A stretch of 64,000 nt of DNA from Bythopirellula goksoeyrii (GTDB lineage: Bacteria > Planctomycetota > Planctomycetia > Pirellulales > Lacipirellulaceae). The stretch covers positions 505,211 through 569,210 of the forward strand of contig NZ_CP042913.1 of the NCBI RefSeq assembly GCF_008065115.1. The letters run 5' to 3'. Under the pieces are notes generated by a model, which saw nothing but the letters and a program-made list of their open reading frames with translations, was not told where the DNA came from and made no database searches. Below, one piece after another: positions 18,771 through 27,484 of the stretch. Positions within the stretch are counted from its first letter, which is position 1. Every line of letters starts with the position of its first letter. Position numbers and translations under genes: made by a program.

Positions 18771-19616
18771 ATGAAATTGCTACGATTTGGTGAACCAGGA
18801 CACGAGCAACCTGGTTTATGGGACAACGATGGCAACATTCGCTCGCTTTCAGAAGTCATCCCCGATTTGGCAGGAGACATTCTTTCTGATGCATCATTTC
18901 AGAAGCTCAACAAGATTGATGTTTCTGCCCTCCCCTTGGTCCAAAAAGAGGTGCGACTCGGGCCATGTGTCGCCGGTACTAGCAAGATCATCGGTATCGG
19001 CCTCAACTATGCAGACCACGCTGCTGAAACAGGTGCTAAGGTTCCGACTGAGCCTGTCCTCTTCATGAAGGCCACCACATCGATCTCAGGTCCGAACGAC
19101 GCAATCGAAATCCCGCGAGGCTCGGAGAAGACTGATTGGGAAGTGGAACTCGGCGTGGTCATCGGCAAGCGAGCCAAGTACGTCTCCAAGGACGATGCCT
19201 TTTCGCATGTAGCGGGCTACTGCGTGGTGAACGATGTCTCTGAGCGTTCGTTCCAAAAAGATCGTTGCGGCACTTGGGACAAGGGCAAAGGCTGCGACAC
19301 TTTTGCCCCTTTGGGTCCCTGGCTGGTGACTCGCGACGAAGTCCCTGACCCGCAAAACTTGCGACTGTGGCTAGAGGTCGATGGCCACCGCTACCAGAAT
19401 GGCTCGACCAGTACGATGATTTTTGATGTAAAGACGCTGGTGAGTTACATCAGTCAATTCATGACCCTCCTACCAGGTGACGTCATTACCACCGGTACGC
19501 CCCCAGGCGTCGGGATGGGCCAGCAGCCCAACGTCTTTCTCAAACCTGGGCAAACTGTGCGATTGGGAGTCGAGGGCCTCGGCGAACAGGAACAACAGAC
19601 CATCGCAGCGAAATAA
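18771..19616 (+). CDS. Fumarylacetoacetate hydrolase (FAH) family protein
   Basis: A 281-residue FAH-fold enzyme of the 2-hydroxyhepta-2,4-diene-1,7-dioate isomerase / acylpyruvase / ureidoglycolate-lyase-like group. Recognisable are KIIGIGLNYADHAAE, FMKATTSISGPND, the metal-site WEVELGVVIGK (two acidic ligands), and TGTPPGVGMG near the C-terminus. The N-terminal domain MKLLRFGEPGHEQPGLWD is the usual short cap. It probably hydrolyses or decarboxylates a beta- or acyl-keto acid with a divalent metal. It stands alone, with convergent lipid kinase downstream. Confidence 0.9.
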   Translation: MKLLRFGEPGHEQPGLWDNDGNIRSLSEVIPDLAGDILSDASFQKLNKIDVSALPLVQKEVRLGPCVAGTSKIIGIGLNYADHAAETGAKVPTEPVLFMKATTSISGPNDAIEIPRGSEKTDWEVELGVVIGKRAKYVSKDDAFSHVAGYCVVNDVSERSFQKDRCGTWDKGKGCDTFAPLGPWLVTRDEVPDPQNLRLWLEVDGHRYQNGSTSTMIFDVKTLVSYISQFMTLLPGDVITTGTPPGVGMGQQPNVFLKPGQTVRLGVEGLGEQEQQTIAAK

Positions 19617-19688
19617 GCTTCGCCTGCCTAACACTCAGGCCGCGGTCTTAAGATAGAGCCAATCCCTGGGCGTTCCCCGCCTTTTAAA

Positions 19689-20582
19689 TTATACAAACAC
19701 CTTGAGGGCTTGCGGCAACACCTCGGCGCTGAAGGGAGTGTTCCCCATCAGTTCACCATCCAGATTGAGGGCGTCGCAACTCCTTGATTCGATACCGAAA
19801 GAACTCACCTGGTAGTTCTCCACGAAGGAAAGCGACAGATGCGAACCGTCTAAGATTGATCGAAACAGCTGTAGCATCTGCCAGCGCGAAGCATGCCGCA
19901 GCACGACGAGATCGACTTTGCCATCGTGGATCTCGGCCCTGGGAGCGAGCAACATGCCTGTTCCCGTCTTCTTCGTGTTACATGCGATAACCAGTTGGAA
20001 TTCATCCTCTATCGACTGGTCATCTAGTTTCAGCTTCACGCTACGGACTATCGGTCGAGCTATTTGCCATAGTGTAGCCGCCGAGTACCGCACTGTTCCC
20101 AAGAGGCGAAGACGCTCAGCAAGGCGTGCAATGTCAGTAACTGCTCCCCAACCAACGATGTTAACGCAGTACACGCACTCCTTTGGCATAGTCACTCGTA
20201 CGACGTCGATCAAGTGAGTCTTGCCTCGCAAGATTATTTCCGCCGCACTCATGGGCTCGTGACAACCAAGGTGGTCATGGAGCGTATTACCAGTGCCGGC
20301 AGGAATGATGCCCAAATCGAATTGAGCCTTGTCCTCCCTCGCAAGAAGTCCGTTCACCACTTCATGTACCGATCCATCTCCTCCGACAACGCAGATGGCA
20401 TCCGTCACAGAGGGATCAAGCGATTCGGCCAACTCGCGCCCGTGTCCAGCATGTTCGGTAGGATAGACAACGACTTCTGCCCCAGCTTCGACAAACAAGG
20501 GGCGAACCTGCTCCCAGATCGCAATGGCACGTCGGTTCCCTCCATAAGGATTTACAATAACTGCGTAACGTTTGGGGTTCAT
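19689..20582 (-). CDS. Diacylglycerol/sphingosine-type lipid kinase (YegS/DgkB-like)
   Basis: ATP-dependent phosphorylation of a membrane lipid, likely diacylglycerol. Of 297 residues, the N-terminal catalytic domain shows VNPYGGNRRA, the nucleotide motif VVGGDGSVHEVVNGL and GIIPAGTGNTLHDHLG. The C-terminal beta-rich domain has the usual LAPRAEIHDGKVDLVVL and LDGE stretches. No membrane segment is visible, as expected for this soluble family. It is divergent from glutamate dehydrogenase and convergent with the FAH gene. Confidence 0.91.
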   Translation of the reverse strand: MNPKRYAVIVNPYGGNRRAIAIWEQVRPLFVEAGAEVVVYPTEHAGHGRELAESLDPSVTDAICVVGGDGSVHEVVNGLLAREDKAQFDLGIIPAGTGNTLHDHLGCHEPMSAAEIILRGKTHLIDVVRVTMPKECVYCVNIVGWGAVTDIARLAERLRLLGTVRYSAATLWQIARPIVRSVKLKLDDQSIEDEFQLVIACNTKKTGTGMLLAPRAEIHDGKVDLVVLRHASRWQMLQLFRSILDGSHLSLSFVENYQVSSFGIESRSCDALNLDGELMGNTPFSAEVLPQALKVFV

Positions 20583-20689
20583 AGGTGAACAGTTCTTGCG
20601 ATATCATGGGTCAGAAAGATTTCCGCAAGTGGCATTATTGCTTATGTCGTCTGGTTTGTCGCTCCTCACCGCTGACCAAGAGAACCCCT

Positions 20690-21925
20690 ATGAAAGCCTT
20701 TGAAGCAGTCCAACACTATTTTGATCGCGCCGCAGACCAACTCTCTCTGACCGACAATATGAGAACTTTGCTGATGACGGCCAAGCGAGAAGTGCAGGTC
20801 CAGATTGCTGTGGAGCGGGACAACGGCCAATTGCAGACCTTTATCGGCTATCGCGTACAACACGACGATTCTCGCGGACCGATGAAAGGGGGACTGCGCT
20901 ATCATCACGAAGTAGACCTCGACGAAGTCAGAAGTCTTGCTTCACTGATGACCTGGAAGACGGCCGTCGTGAATATTCCCTATGGTGGTGCCAAAGGAGG
21001 TATTGCGGTCGATGTCCACTCGCTCAGCACACGCGAGCGAGAGCGGATCACGCGCAAATTTGTCGACGAAATCCATGACATCATCGGCCCCGACACCGAC
21101 ATCCCTGCTCCCGACATGGGTACCGGACCTGAAGAAATGGCCTGGATCATGAACCAACACAATAAGTACCACGGTTTTAACCCGGGTGTCGTCACTGGCA
21201 AGCCGGTCGAGTATTACGGAATTCCCGGTCGTGGAGAAGCAACTGGACGTGGAGTGGGAATCCTGGCCTTGAAGATGCTTGGTCGCCTGGGTCACAAAGC
21301 AGAGAAGACTCGCGTGGCAATCCAAGGCTTTGGAAACGTCGGTACGCACGCTGCCCAATTCTTGCATGAATCCGCCTGCAAGGTGGTCGCCATTAGCGAT
21401 TTGAGTGGGGGCTACTACTGCGAGTCGGGCATCGATGTTCCCGCAGCACTTCACCATGCGGAGGTGAATGATCGATCGCTGGCCGGCTTTGCGGGAGTGG
21501 AGCACATCACTAACGAGGCATTATTGGAACTCGATGTCGAAATGCTGATACCCGCTGCTCTGGGTGGAGTAATTACCTCTGAGAATGCTCCCCGGGTTCG
21601 TGCACCATTGATCATCGAGGCTGCCAACGCCCCGGTACGACCTGATGCCGATGATATTCTCACGGAGCAGGGCGTAAAGATCTTGCCAGACATCTTGGCC
21701 AATGCGGGCGGTGTGACCGTCAGCTATTTCGAGTGGGCCCAAAACAGGCAGTACTACAACTGGAATCTCGACCGTGTGCGTCAAGAACTCGATCGAGTCT
21801 TGTCAGCTGCTTTCGAAGAAGTGTGGGATCTTGCTCAGCAGGAGAATGTCAGCCTCCGCACAGCGGCCTTTATGCTAGGCATCAGTCGAGTGGGCCGAGC
21901 CACGGTGCTGGCAGGAATTACCTGA
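20690..21925 (+). CDS. gdhA: Glu/Leu/Phe/Val-type dehydrogenase, probable glutamate dehydrogenase
   Basis: Reversible oxidative deamination of glutamate to 2-oxoglutarate. The frame opens at 20585, but ATG 20690 (MKAFEAVQHYF) gives the family N-terminus and 411 residues. Diagnostic parts are GPMKGGLRYH, the catalytic-lysine motif PYGGAKGGI, PAPDMGTGPEEMAWIMN, the Rossmann segment VAIQGFGNVGTHAAQF, and IIEAANAPVRPDAD. The overall type is the hexameric NAD-preferring form common in bacteria. It is followed by a cNMP-binding gene on the same strand after about 150 bases. Confidence 0.93.
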   Translation: MKAFEAVQHYFDRAADQLSLTDNMRTLLMTAKREVQVQIAVERDNGQLQTFIGYRVQHDDSRGPMKGGLRYHHEVDLDEVRSLASLMTWKTAVVNIPYGGAKGGIAVDVHSLSTRERERITRKFVDEIHDIIGPDTDIPAPDMGTGPEEMAWIMNQHNKYHGFNPGVVTGKPVEYYGIPGRGEATGRGVGILALKMLGRLGHKAEKTRVAIQGFGNVGTHAAQFLHESACKVVAISDLSGGYYCESGIDVPAALHHAEVNDRSLAGFAGVEHITNEALLELDVEMLIPAALGGVITSENAPRVRAPLIIEAANAPVRPDADDILTEQGVKILPDILANAGGVTVSYFEWAQNRQYYNWNLDRVRQELDRVLSAAFEEVWDLAQQENVSLRTAAFMLGISRVGRATVLAGIT

Positions 21926-21997
21926 AAAAGAGGAGATTCGCCGCATCAAGAGACAGTTTGACACGAAGTTGAGTTACTCGCAGTTCTGTTTTTGTCG

Positions 21998-22003
21998 TAT
22001 AAT
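21998..22003 (+). promoter_or_regulatory. Possible -10 element TATAAT
   Basis: Same GTCGTATAAT 10-mer as before the YugP gene, 71 bases upstream of the cNMP-binding gene start. No clear -35 box, so only a candidate. Confidence 0.25.
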
Positions 22004-22073
22004 TCAGCAGGAATTAGCGGAAGCAACCAAATCTCACCAAGAACAGAACCTTATATTCAGGAACTCCAGTGCC

Positions 22074-22586
22074 ATGCCCCACGAATCCTTGGATGGACTA
22101 AAAATATTTCAGGATTTCACCGAAGAAGAGAGGCGCGAAATCCTGACTCTTACGCAACCTGTCGAGGTAAACAAAGGCGAGCAGATTATCACTCAGGGGC
22201 ACCACAAGCAGAACTTGTGGTTTATTCTTGAGGGGCGCTGCCAGATCACTCGTCGTACAGAGTCCGGCTGTCAGTTAAATCTAGCCGAGCTGGAACCATT
22301 CACCCACTTCGGCGAAATGTCTTTTTTTCATCCGGCCCCCCACTCAGCCGACGTCGTCGCATTGACCGACATGAAACTCCTGCGTTTAACCCGAGAGGCT
22401 TTCGACAAGCTCGCCGCCACAGGCTGCGGTTCGGCACTTAAGTTGGTTGTGAACTGCGTCCGAGTGCTGGCTGAGCGACTGCGCCGAACTGACCAATGGA
22501 TTACGGAGCTTGAATGTAAGGAGAATCACAAGCCGACACCGAGCGAGTGGACCGTGTTTCGTGATTTGATCTTTAAGGGGGGATGA
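22074..22586 (+). CDS. Stand-alone cyclic-nucleotide-binding domain protein
   Basis: A 170-residue protein consisting essentially of one CAP_ED (cNMP-binding) beta-roll, residues about 10-130: DFTEEERREIL, GEQIITQGHHKQNLWFILEG, HFGEMSFFH and SADVVALTDMKLLRL. A helical tail follows (VRVLAERLRRTD) but no helix-turn-helix, so it is not a Crp-type DNA-binding protein. The phosphate-binding cassette normally has R-(T/S)-A; here the equivalent is HSADVVA with no arginine, so nucleotide binding is doubtful. ATG 22074 was chosen over the upstream frame opening at 21969 because it begins at the domain and is 71 bases after a -10-like box. Confidence 0.82.
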   Translation: MPHESLDGLKIFQDFTEEERREILTLTQPVEVNKGEQIITQGHHKQNLWFILEGRCQITRRTESGCQLNLAELEPFTHFGEMSFFHPAPHSADVVALTDMKLLRLTREAFDKLAATGCGSALKLVVNCVRVLAERLRRTDQWITELECKENHKPTPSEWTVFRDLIFKGG

Positions 22587-22590
22587 CAAC

Positions 22591-23670
22591 TCAGCTATCT
22601 GCAAGCATCTCCGCCACCTCTTCACACTCGCTCATCGTCACATCCAAATGTGTCACCGCCCGAACCTTCTGGCGACTGATGGGATAGAGCCGTACCCCGC
22701 GTTTCAGGAGCGAGGCGCAAAATTCTTCAGACGTACCCTTCTCAGCGGCAACTTCAAAGATAACGATGTTCGTATCCACAGGATCGCATTGAAGTGTGAG
22801 CCCCGAGGCATTGCGGATCGCATCGGCGAGGACTCGTGCCTTTGTGTGGTCTTCTGCCAGGCGGTCGATATGGTGTTCGAGTGCATAGACTGCCGCTGCT
22901 GCCAAGCCCCCAATTTGCCGCATCCCGCCTCCGAGCATCTTGCGAATGCGGCGGGCCAATTTGATCTTCTCCGCCGGTCCGCACAAGGCCGACCCGACAG
23001 GTGCGCCGAGGCCTTTGCTGAAACAGACGCTCACGGTGTCGAAATGCTGAGCCCAATCAGCCGCAGAGATCCCGCTGGCAACCACAGCATTAAATAAGCG
23101 CGCACCATCCAAGTGGCGAGCCAGCCCCTGTTGATTGGCCCAATCACAGACCTCCGCGACCACTTCGTAAGGCAAGACACTCCCCGCGGCACGATTGTGG
23201 GTCTGCTCCAGGCAAATCAAGCGTGTTCTGGGTAAATGATCGTTTTCTGGGCGAACCATCTCTTGCAGCTGATCGACCCTAAGCGCACCTCGTTCGCCCA
23301 AAATCGGCCGCACACCAATTCCGCCCACTTGGGCATACCCGGCCTGCTCGTTGTTAAAAATATGACATCCAGCTTCGCAAAGAAATTCATCCCCTTTGCC
23401 ACAATGCACCAACAAACCGATGAGATTGCTCATCGTGCCGGATGGCATGAAAAGGGCGGCTTCTTTGCCCAGCATGCCAGAAATATGCCCTTCCAGGCGA
23501 TTTACCGAGGGGTCCTCGCCGAAGACATCGTCTCCTACCTCTGCCACAGCCATGGCGGCCCGCATTTCGGGGGTAGGGCGAGTCAGCGTATCGCTCAAGA
23601 GGTCGATACGAGGGGGCAACACACCTTTCATTTTTCCGTTCTCCACGAAACAATAGTGATCCACCGACAA
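22591..23670 (-). CDS. ltaE: Low-specificity L-threonine aldolase family protein
   Basis: PLP enzyme that cleaves L-threonine (and allo-threonine) to glycine and acetaldehyde. It contains IDLLSDTLTRPTPEM, the EVGDDVFGEDPSVNRLE segment, ALFMPSGTMSNLIGL, the HLDGARLFNAVV strand and the PLP-lysine motif SVCFSKGLGAPVGS. With 359 residues it is normal length. An internal ATG at 23631 (MKGVLPPRIDLLSDT) is an equally plausible start and gives a more typical N-terminus. It is divergent from hisD across 57 bases and ends 4 bases from the convergent cNMP-binding gene. Confidence 0.91.
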   Translation of the reverse strand: MSVDHYCFVENGKMKGVLPPRIDLLSDTLTRPTPEMRAAMAVAEVGDDVFGEDPSVNRLEGHISGMLGKEAALFMPSGTMSNLIGLLVHCGKGDEFLCEAGCHIFNNEQAGYAQVGGIGVRPILGERGALRVDQLQEMVRPENDHLPRTRLICLEQTHNRAAGSVLPYEVVAEVCDWANQQGLARHLDGARLFNAVVASGISAADWAQHFDTVSVCFSKGLGAPVGSALCGPAEKIKLARRIRKMLGGGMRQIGGLAAAAVYALEHHIDRLAEDHTKARVLADAIRNASGLTLQCDPVDTNIVIFEVAAEKGTSEEFCASLLKRGVRLYPISRQKVRAVTHLDVTMSECEEVAEMLADS

Positions 23671-23727
23671 TTATGATGTGTCCTGTCACTTTGAGCAATT
23701 CAACCAATTTCCACATCCTACTAACCA

Positions 23728-25092
23728 ATGCCAGTAGACATCCGACGTATCGATACTCGAGAGCCAGGGGCCGCTGCTGAGCTTGTCAACCTGCGAAGCA
23801 AGCTCTCGATCGATGGCGATGTGGTAAGCGATGCTGGTCGCAAGAAGACGCTCGAAGTGTTCGGCAAACCACTGACACCGAATCAGACGGTGGAACGGAT
23901 TTGCAGCGATGTCAGAGAAAATGGGCTTTCGGCTGTCCTCGACTATACACAGAAGCTTGATGGCAAAGAGATCACAGCTGAAACATTGCGGGTATCGCCA
24001 GAAGAATTGGCCGCGGCCCACGCTGCTGCGGATCCCAAGTTCCTGGATACTATTCACTCGATTCGCCAGGGGATCTTGAGTTTTCAGCTCTCTATCTTGC
24101 ATCGCGATATGCGGATCGATCTGGAAGAAGGAGGCTATCTCCGGCAGCGCTACTTACCCTTGAAGCGCGTGGGTATCTGTGTCCCAGGAGGGGCAGCTGC
24201 TTATCCCTCAACGGTCTTAATGACCGCCGTTCCCGCCCAGGCGGCAGGGGTTGAAGAACTCGTCGTTGTCGCACCGCCAACACCTTTTGGATCATATAAT
24301 GACGATTTACTGGCCACTTGTCACGAACTCGGGATTACTGAAGTCTACCGAGTCGGTGGTGCCCAGGCCGTAGCTGCGATGGCCTATGGAGTGGAAGGAC
24401 TTCCCGCGGTCGACAAAATCGTCGGACCGGGCAATCTGTTTGTCGCCCTCGCCAAGAAACATGTCTACGGCACGGTCGATATCGATTCGATCGCCGGCCC
24501 GAGCGAAGTGGTCGTAATCGCCGACGACACGACCCCTACCGACTTTGTGGCTCTCGATCTGATCGCACAAGCCGAACATGCCCCCGGTTCGAGCATTCTG
24601 CTTACCTGGAGCGAAGCACTACTCGATCGGGTTCAAGAAGCTATTTCCCATCAACTCAGCAAACTCGAACGATGTGAAGTGGCTCGCCAATCGCTCGAAG
24701 AGTTTGGTGCTCTGGTGTTGGTACGCGACCGTGAAGAAGCCGTTGAGCTAGCCAATCAGCTTGCGACAGAGCATCTTCACATCACTTGTGATGATGCCGA
24801 GGAAATGGTTGGATCGATCCGCTACGCGGGGGCTATTTTTGTCGGACAATATAGCCCCGTGGCACTCGGAGACTATGCTGCCGGACCGTCGCATGTGTTG
24901 CCAACCGGGGCGACCGCCCGATTTGCCAGTGGCCTCAGCTCCAACAGTTTCCTGAGGTCGGGCAGCGTGATTTATTTTGATCAGGCGGGACTGGAGTCTC
25001 TGGCCGAAGATGTGTTATTTATGGCGAACAAAGAAGGCCTCACCGCGCATGGTGCCGGCGTCGCCATCCGCCGCCCGCCTCAATTGGATTAA
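23728..25092 (+). CDS. hisD: Histidinol dehydrogenase
   Basis: Last two oxidations of histidine synthesis, L-histidinol to L-histidine with NAD and zinc. The 454 residues include VGICVPGGAAAYPSTVLM, VGGAQAVAAMAYG, DKIVGPGNLFVALAKK, the AGPSEVVVIADD stretch, DLIAQAEHAPGSSILLT (zinc-ligand region) and the C-terminal LGDYAAGPSHVLPTGATARF. It is the first gene of a hisD-hisC-terC run; hisC starts 8 bases after its stop. No leader peptide or attenuator is apparent in the 57-base upstream gap. Confidence 0.95.
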   Translation: MPVDIRRIDTREPGAAAELVNLRSKLSIDGDVVSDAGRKKTLEVFGKPLTPNQTVERICSDVRENGLSAVLDYTQKLDGKEITAETLRVSPEELAAAHAAADPKFLDTIHSIRQGILSFQLSILHRDMRIDLEEGGYLRQRYLPLKRVGICVPGGAAAYPSTVLMTAVPAQAAGVEELVVVAPPTPFGSYNDDLLATCHELGITEVYRVGGAQAVAAMAYGVEGLPAVDKIVGPGNLFVALAKKHVYGTVDIDSIAGPSEVVVIADDTTPTDFVALDLIAQAEHAPGSSILLTWSEALLDRVQEAISHQLSKLERCEVARQSLEEFGALVLVRDREEAVELANQLATEHLHITCDDAEEMVGSIRYAGAIFVGQYSPVALGDYAAGPSHVLPTGATARFASGLSSNSFLRSGSVIYFDQAGLESLAEDVLFMANKEGLTAHGAGVAIRRPPQLD

Positions 25093-25099
25093 AAACTCT

Positions 25100-26164
25100 G
25101 TGGAATACGTTCGATCAAACATTCAAGCAATGGACGGCTACACTCCCGGCGAACAACCGCAAGGGGGCAAGTTCATCAAACTCAATACCAATGAGAATCC
25201 CTATCCTTGCTCACCAAAGGTCAAGGCAGCCATCGGACGAGTTTGCCAGACGGGACTTCAGCGCTATCCGGACCCTGCCGCTACCGCATTTCGCAGGCAG
25301 CTCTGTGAATTGCTCACGGGGGAACTGCCGGACATTTCCCCCGAGTGGATTCTCTGTGGCAATGGCAGTGACGACATTCTCACGATCATCACCCGAACGT
25401 TTGTCGACACGGGGGACGTAATCCGCTACCCCAACCCCAGCTACGTCCTTTACAAGTCGCTCGCTGATATTCAGGGTGCTGAAGTCGACGTCGCAAATTA
25501 CCAGTCCGATTGGTCTCTCCCCCCGGAGTTTTCTGAACCTCAGGATCGACTAAAGCTCGCCTTGCTTGCCAATCCAAATAGTCCCTCGGGCACCATCGTC
25601 CCAGCGGCAGCGGTAGCAGAAATAGCCGACGCCCTCCCCTGCCCTCTGGTCGTCGACGAGGCCTACGTCGATTTCGCCGACGCCAATTGTCTTGCTCTCG
25701 TGGCAGAAAACGAGAAGATCATGGTCACCCGCACCTTGAGCAAGTCCTACGCCCTGGCCGGCCTGCGGTTTGGCTATGTTGTCGCCCAGCCACAGATCAT
25801 CAGCGAATTGGCAAAGGTGAAAGATTCCTACAACTGCGACGCGCTGTCCATCGCGGGAGCCACTGCCGCCATCGAAGATCAGGCCTGGCTCGCAGAAAAC
25901 CGTGCGGCAATCCTTGCCACACGAGAGCGACTCACCAACGAACTTCGCAGCCTGGGTTTTGAATGTGTCGATTCGCAGGCGAATTTTGTGTGGTGCCGAC
26001 ATCCCCGCCATGACAGCGCCCAGCTCTATCGTGATTTGAAATCGGTCGGCGTGCTGGTCCGCTACATGAACTATCCCCATTGGGGTGAGGGTCTTCGCAT
26101 CACGGTCGGCACCGACGATCAAATCGAAGCCTTTTTGGCAATCTTGCATCCCCTTTTGCATTAA
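25100..26164 (+). CDS. hisC: Histidinol-phosphate aminotransferase
   Basis: PLP-dependent transamination of imidazole-acetol phosphate with glutamate. The frame is open from 24977, inside hisD, but a GTG at 25100 gives VEYVRSNIQAMDGYTPGEQP, the usual HisC beginning, 8 bases after the hisD stop. Key parts are KLNTNENPYPCSP, GNGSDDILTIITRTF, LANPNSPSGT, the VDEAYVDFA aspartate/tyrosine motif and the PLP lysine in TRTLSKSYALAGLRFGY. The product is 354 residues, a normal length. hisD and hisC are adjacent as in many bacteria. Confidence 0.93.
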   Translation: MEYVRSNIQAMDGYTPGEQPQGGKFIKLNTNENPYPCSPKVKAAIGRVCQTGLQRYPDPAATAFRRQLCELLTGELPDISPEWILCGNGSDDILTIITRTFVDTGDVIRYPNPSYVLYKSLADIQGAEVDVANYQSDWSLPPEFSEPQDRLKLALLANPNSPSGTIVPAAAVAEIADALPCPLVVDEAYVDFADANCLALVAENEKIMVTRTLSKSYALAGLRFGYVVAQPQIISELAKVKDSYNCDALSIAGATAAIEDQAWLAENRAAILATRERLTNELRSLGFECVDSQANFVWCRHPRHDSAQLYRDLKSVGVLVRYMNYPHWGEGLRITVGTDDQIEAFLAILHPLLH

Positions 26165-26189
26165 TACACCATTCTACTGGACGGAATCC

Positions 26190-26999
26190 ATGGAAGAACT
26201 CTTTACGACTCACTCGATGTTGTCCCTGGCGACCCTGACGATCCTGGAGATCGTGCTGGGAATCGACAATATTGTGTTTCTGGCAATCCTCACCGGGAAG
26301 CTCCCCGAGAAAAAACAACCGCGGGCACGCACTATCGGGCTGATGCTGGCTGCGTTGGGAAGAATCGCCCTGCTGTTTGCCATTTCGTGGATCATCACCC
26401 TCGACAAGACGGTACTGTTTGAACTGCCGTTCAACCTCAATACGGGAAACAACCTCCACGGCGGCGAGGCAGGAGCTGTCGCCTCAACGACTCCGATCAC
26501 CATGAAAAGCCTCGTACTACTATTAGGAGGCTTGTTCCTCGTTGGAAAAGCCACCTGGGAAATCGGTCACCAACTGGACCCCCACGATGAGAGCTCTGGT
26601 CCCCGAGCTGCCACAAGCTTCACTGCGGTATTGATCCAGATACTCCTGATTGACCTCGTTTTTTCCCTCGACTCGGTACTGACTGCCGTCGGGATGGTTC
26701 GTCCAGAAGATTACTCAGAACATTGGGTCCCCATGTCGATCATGGTCACTGCGGTACTTGTCTCCATCGCAGTCATGCTGGCCTTCAGCGGACCCGTCTC
26801 AGATTTCGTTAACCAACACCCCAGCGTGAAAATGCTCGCGTTGGCATTCTTAATATTGATTGGAGTCGTACTGATCGCTGAAGCACTAAGTACCCACATT
26901 CCGCGTGGCTACATTTATTCCTCGATGGCATTCTCGCTCTTTGTGGAAATGCTCAACCTGCGCGCCTCGAGAGCCAAGGTACGAAGCTCGGGTGCGTAA
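26190..26999 (+). CDS. TerC/Alx family integral membrane protein
   Basis: A 269-residue polytopic membrane protein of the TerC family, whose characterised members export or balance Mn2+ or act in tellurite/pH responses. The two family motifs with acidic residues in membrane helices are EIVLGIDNIVFL near the N-terminus and DLVFSLDSVLTAVGM in the middle. About seven hydrophobic segments are seen. ATG 26190 (MEELFTTHSM) is preferred because the longer frame starts inside hisC. Only 25 bases separate it from hisC, so no yybP-ykoY riboswitch can fit and the gene probably rides on the his transcript. Confidence 0.9.
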   Translation: MEELFTTHSMLSLATLTILEIVLGIDNIVFLAILTGKLPEKKQPRARTIGLMLAALGRIALLFAISWIITLDKTVLFELPFNLNTGNNLHGGEAGAVASTTPITMKSLVLLLGGLFLVGKATWEIGHQLDPHDESSGPRAATSFTAVLIQILLIDLVFSLDSVLTAVGMVRPEDYSEHWVPMSIMVTAVLVSIAVMLAFSGPVSDFVNQHPSVKMLALAFLILIGVVLIAEALSTHIPRGYIYSSMAFSLFVEMLNLRASRAKVRSSGA

Positions 27000-27000
27000 T

Positions 27001-27017
27001 GCGAGCGGCCCGCTCGC
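27001..27017. terminator. Short GC hairpin directly after terC
   Basis: GCGAGCG - GCC - CGCTCGC starts 1 base after the terC stop codon. There is no T-tract, so this is a weak candidate for transcript end protection or termination of the hisD-hisC-terC unit. Confidence 0.35.
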
Positions 27018-27099
27018 TGGCAGTCCAATCACGGCCAGCCCAGGTTTCACACTGCTCATGAGCGACTGCCACAGTGCTTCTCAGCCAGAAGCCTACGGC

Positions 27100-27130
27100 A
27101 AAAAAACAACCAGCCTCGCGGCTGGTTGTT
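27100..27130 (-). terminator. Intrinsic terminator on the minus strand
   Basis: Perfect 11-bp stem (27105-27115 with 27120-27130) and a 4-base loop, flanked on the minus-strand 3' side by a run of T (A-run at 27100-27106 on the plus strand). It lies 47 bases after the stop of the minus-strand gene fragment at 27177-27272. Confidence 0.8.
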
Positions 27131-27176
27131 GTGTAGTTTCAAATTGTCGCTAGCAGCCAGAACCCGAAGCTTAAAT

Positions 27177-27272
27177 CTAAGCCTGGGCCTTCTTCTGCAT
27201 CTTCTTGCGGTAGTAGTTCACACCCAGCACGCTGCAAACCATGCCGCCGAACAGGAAGGCCGAGGGTTCTAC
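27177..27272 (-). pseudogene. C-terminal remnant of a small membrane-anchored protein, cut by a repeat element
   Basis: A minus-strand frame of 31 codons ending in TAG reads VEPSAFLFGG, then a hydrophobic stretch and a basic tail (NYYRKKMQKKAQA). This is the look of a C-terminal membrane anchor, possibly PEP-CTERM-like. It has no start codon that would give a sensible protein, and it is followed by a good intrinsic terminator. Immediately upstream lies the inverted-repeat element 27277-27484. Joining the sequence across that element does not restore an open frame (a TAG appears about six codons upstream), so the gene had decayed further or was lost in other ways too. Confidence 0.55.
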
Positions 27273-27276
27273 TCTA

Positions 27277-27484
27277 CTCAAACTGAAAAGGAGAACCACG
27301 GATTACACGAATTTCACGGATATGTTGAGACAAAACCGTGCATTCGGGCATCGAGTAGGTTTGCGCAGATGTTGGGTGTGACTTTGAACAATCGAAGGAG
27401 TTTTTTCCTGTTTTTCGTGGGACTTGCTCTATCCGAGAAATCCGCGCAATCCGTGGTTGCCGTAGTCTTGCTTTTCAGTTTGAG
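27277..27484. mobile_element. MITE-like inverted-repeat element
   Basis: About 208 bp bounded by 14-bp perfect terminal inverted repeats CTCAAACTGAAAAG (27277-27290 and, inverted, 27471-27484), inside which a second pair of 26-bp arms (27296-27321 and 27431-27456) matches at 22 of 26 positions. The direct repeat TACTCTA(C) occurs on both sides (27270-27276/7 and 27485-27491/2), as expected for a target-site duplication of 7-8 bp. No transposase is encoded. Inner arm text of the CACGGATT...CACGGAT kind is of a sort that recurs between genes in planctomycetes, as far as I know. Confidence 0.6.

Noticed and set aside
19617-19688. Possible intrinsic terminator between the FAH-family gene and the lipid kinase
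   Set aside because: The only stem (GGCG/CGCC, 4 bp) before a TTTT run is too short to support a call.
24977-25099. Longer hisC start inside hisD
   Set aside because: It would overlap hisD by 116 bases and add residues not found in the family; GTG 25100 gives the normal start.
26165-26189. Possible yybP-ykoY (manganese) riboswitch before the terC gene
   Set aside because: Only 25 bases separate it from hisC, too short for the riboswitch, and the upstream coding sequence shows no such structure.
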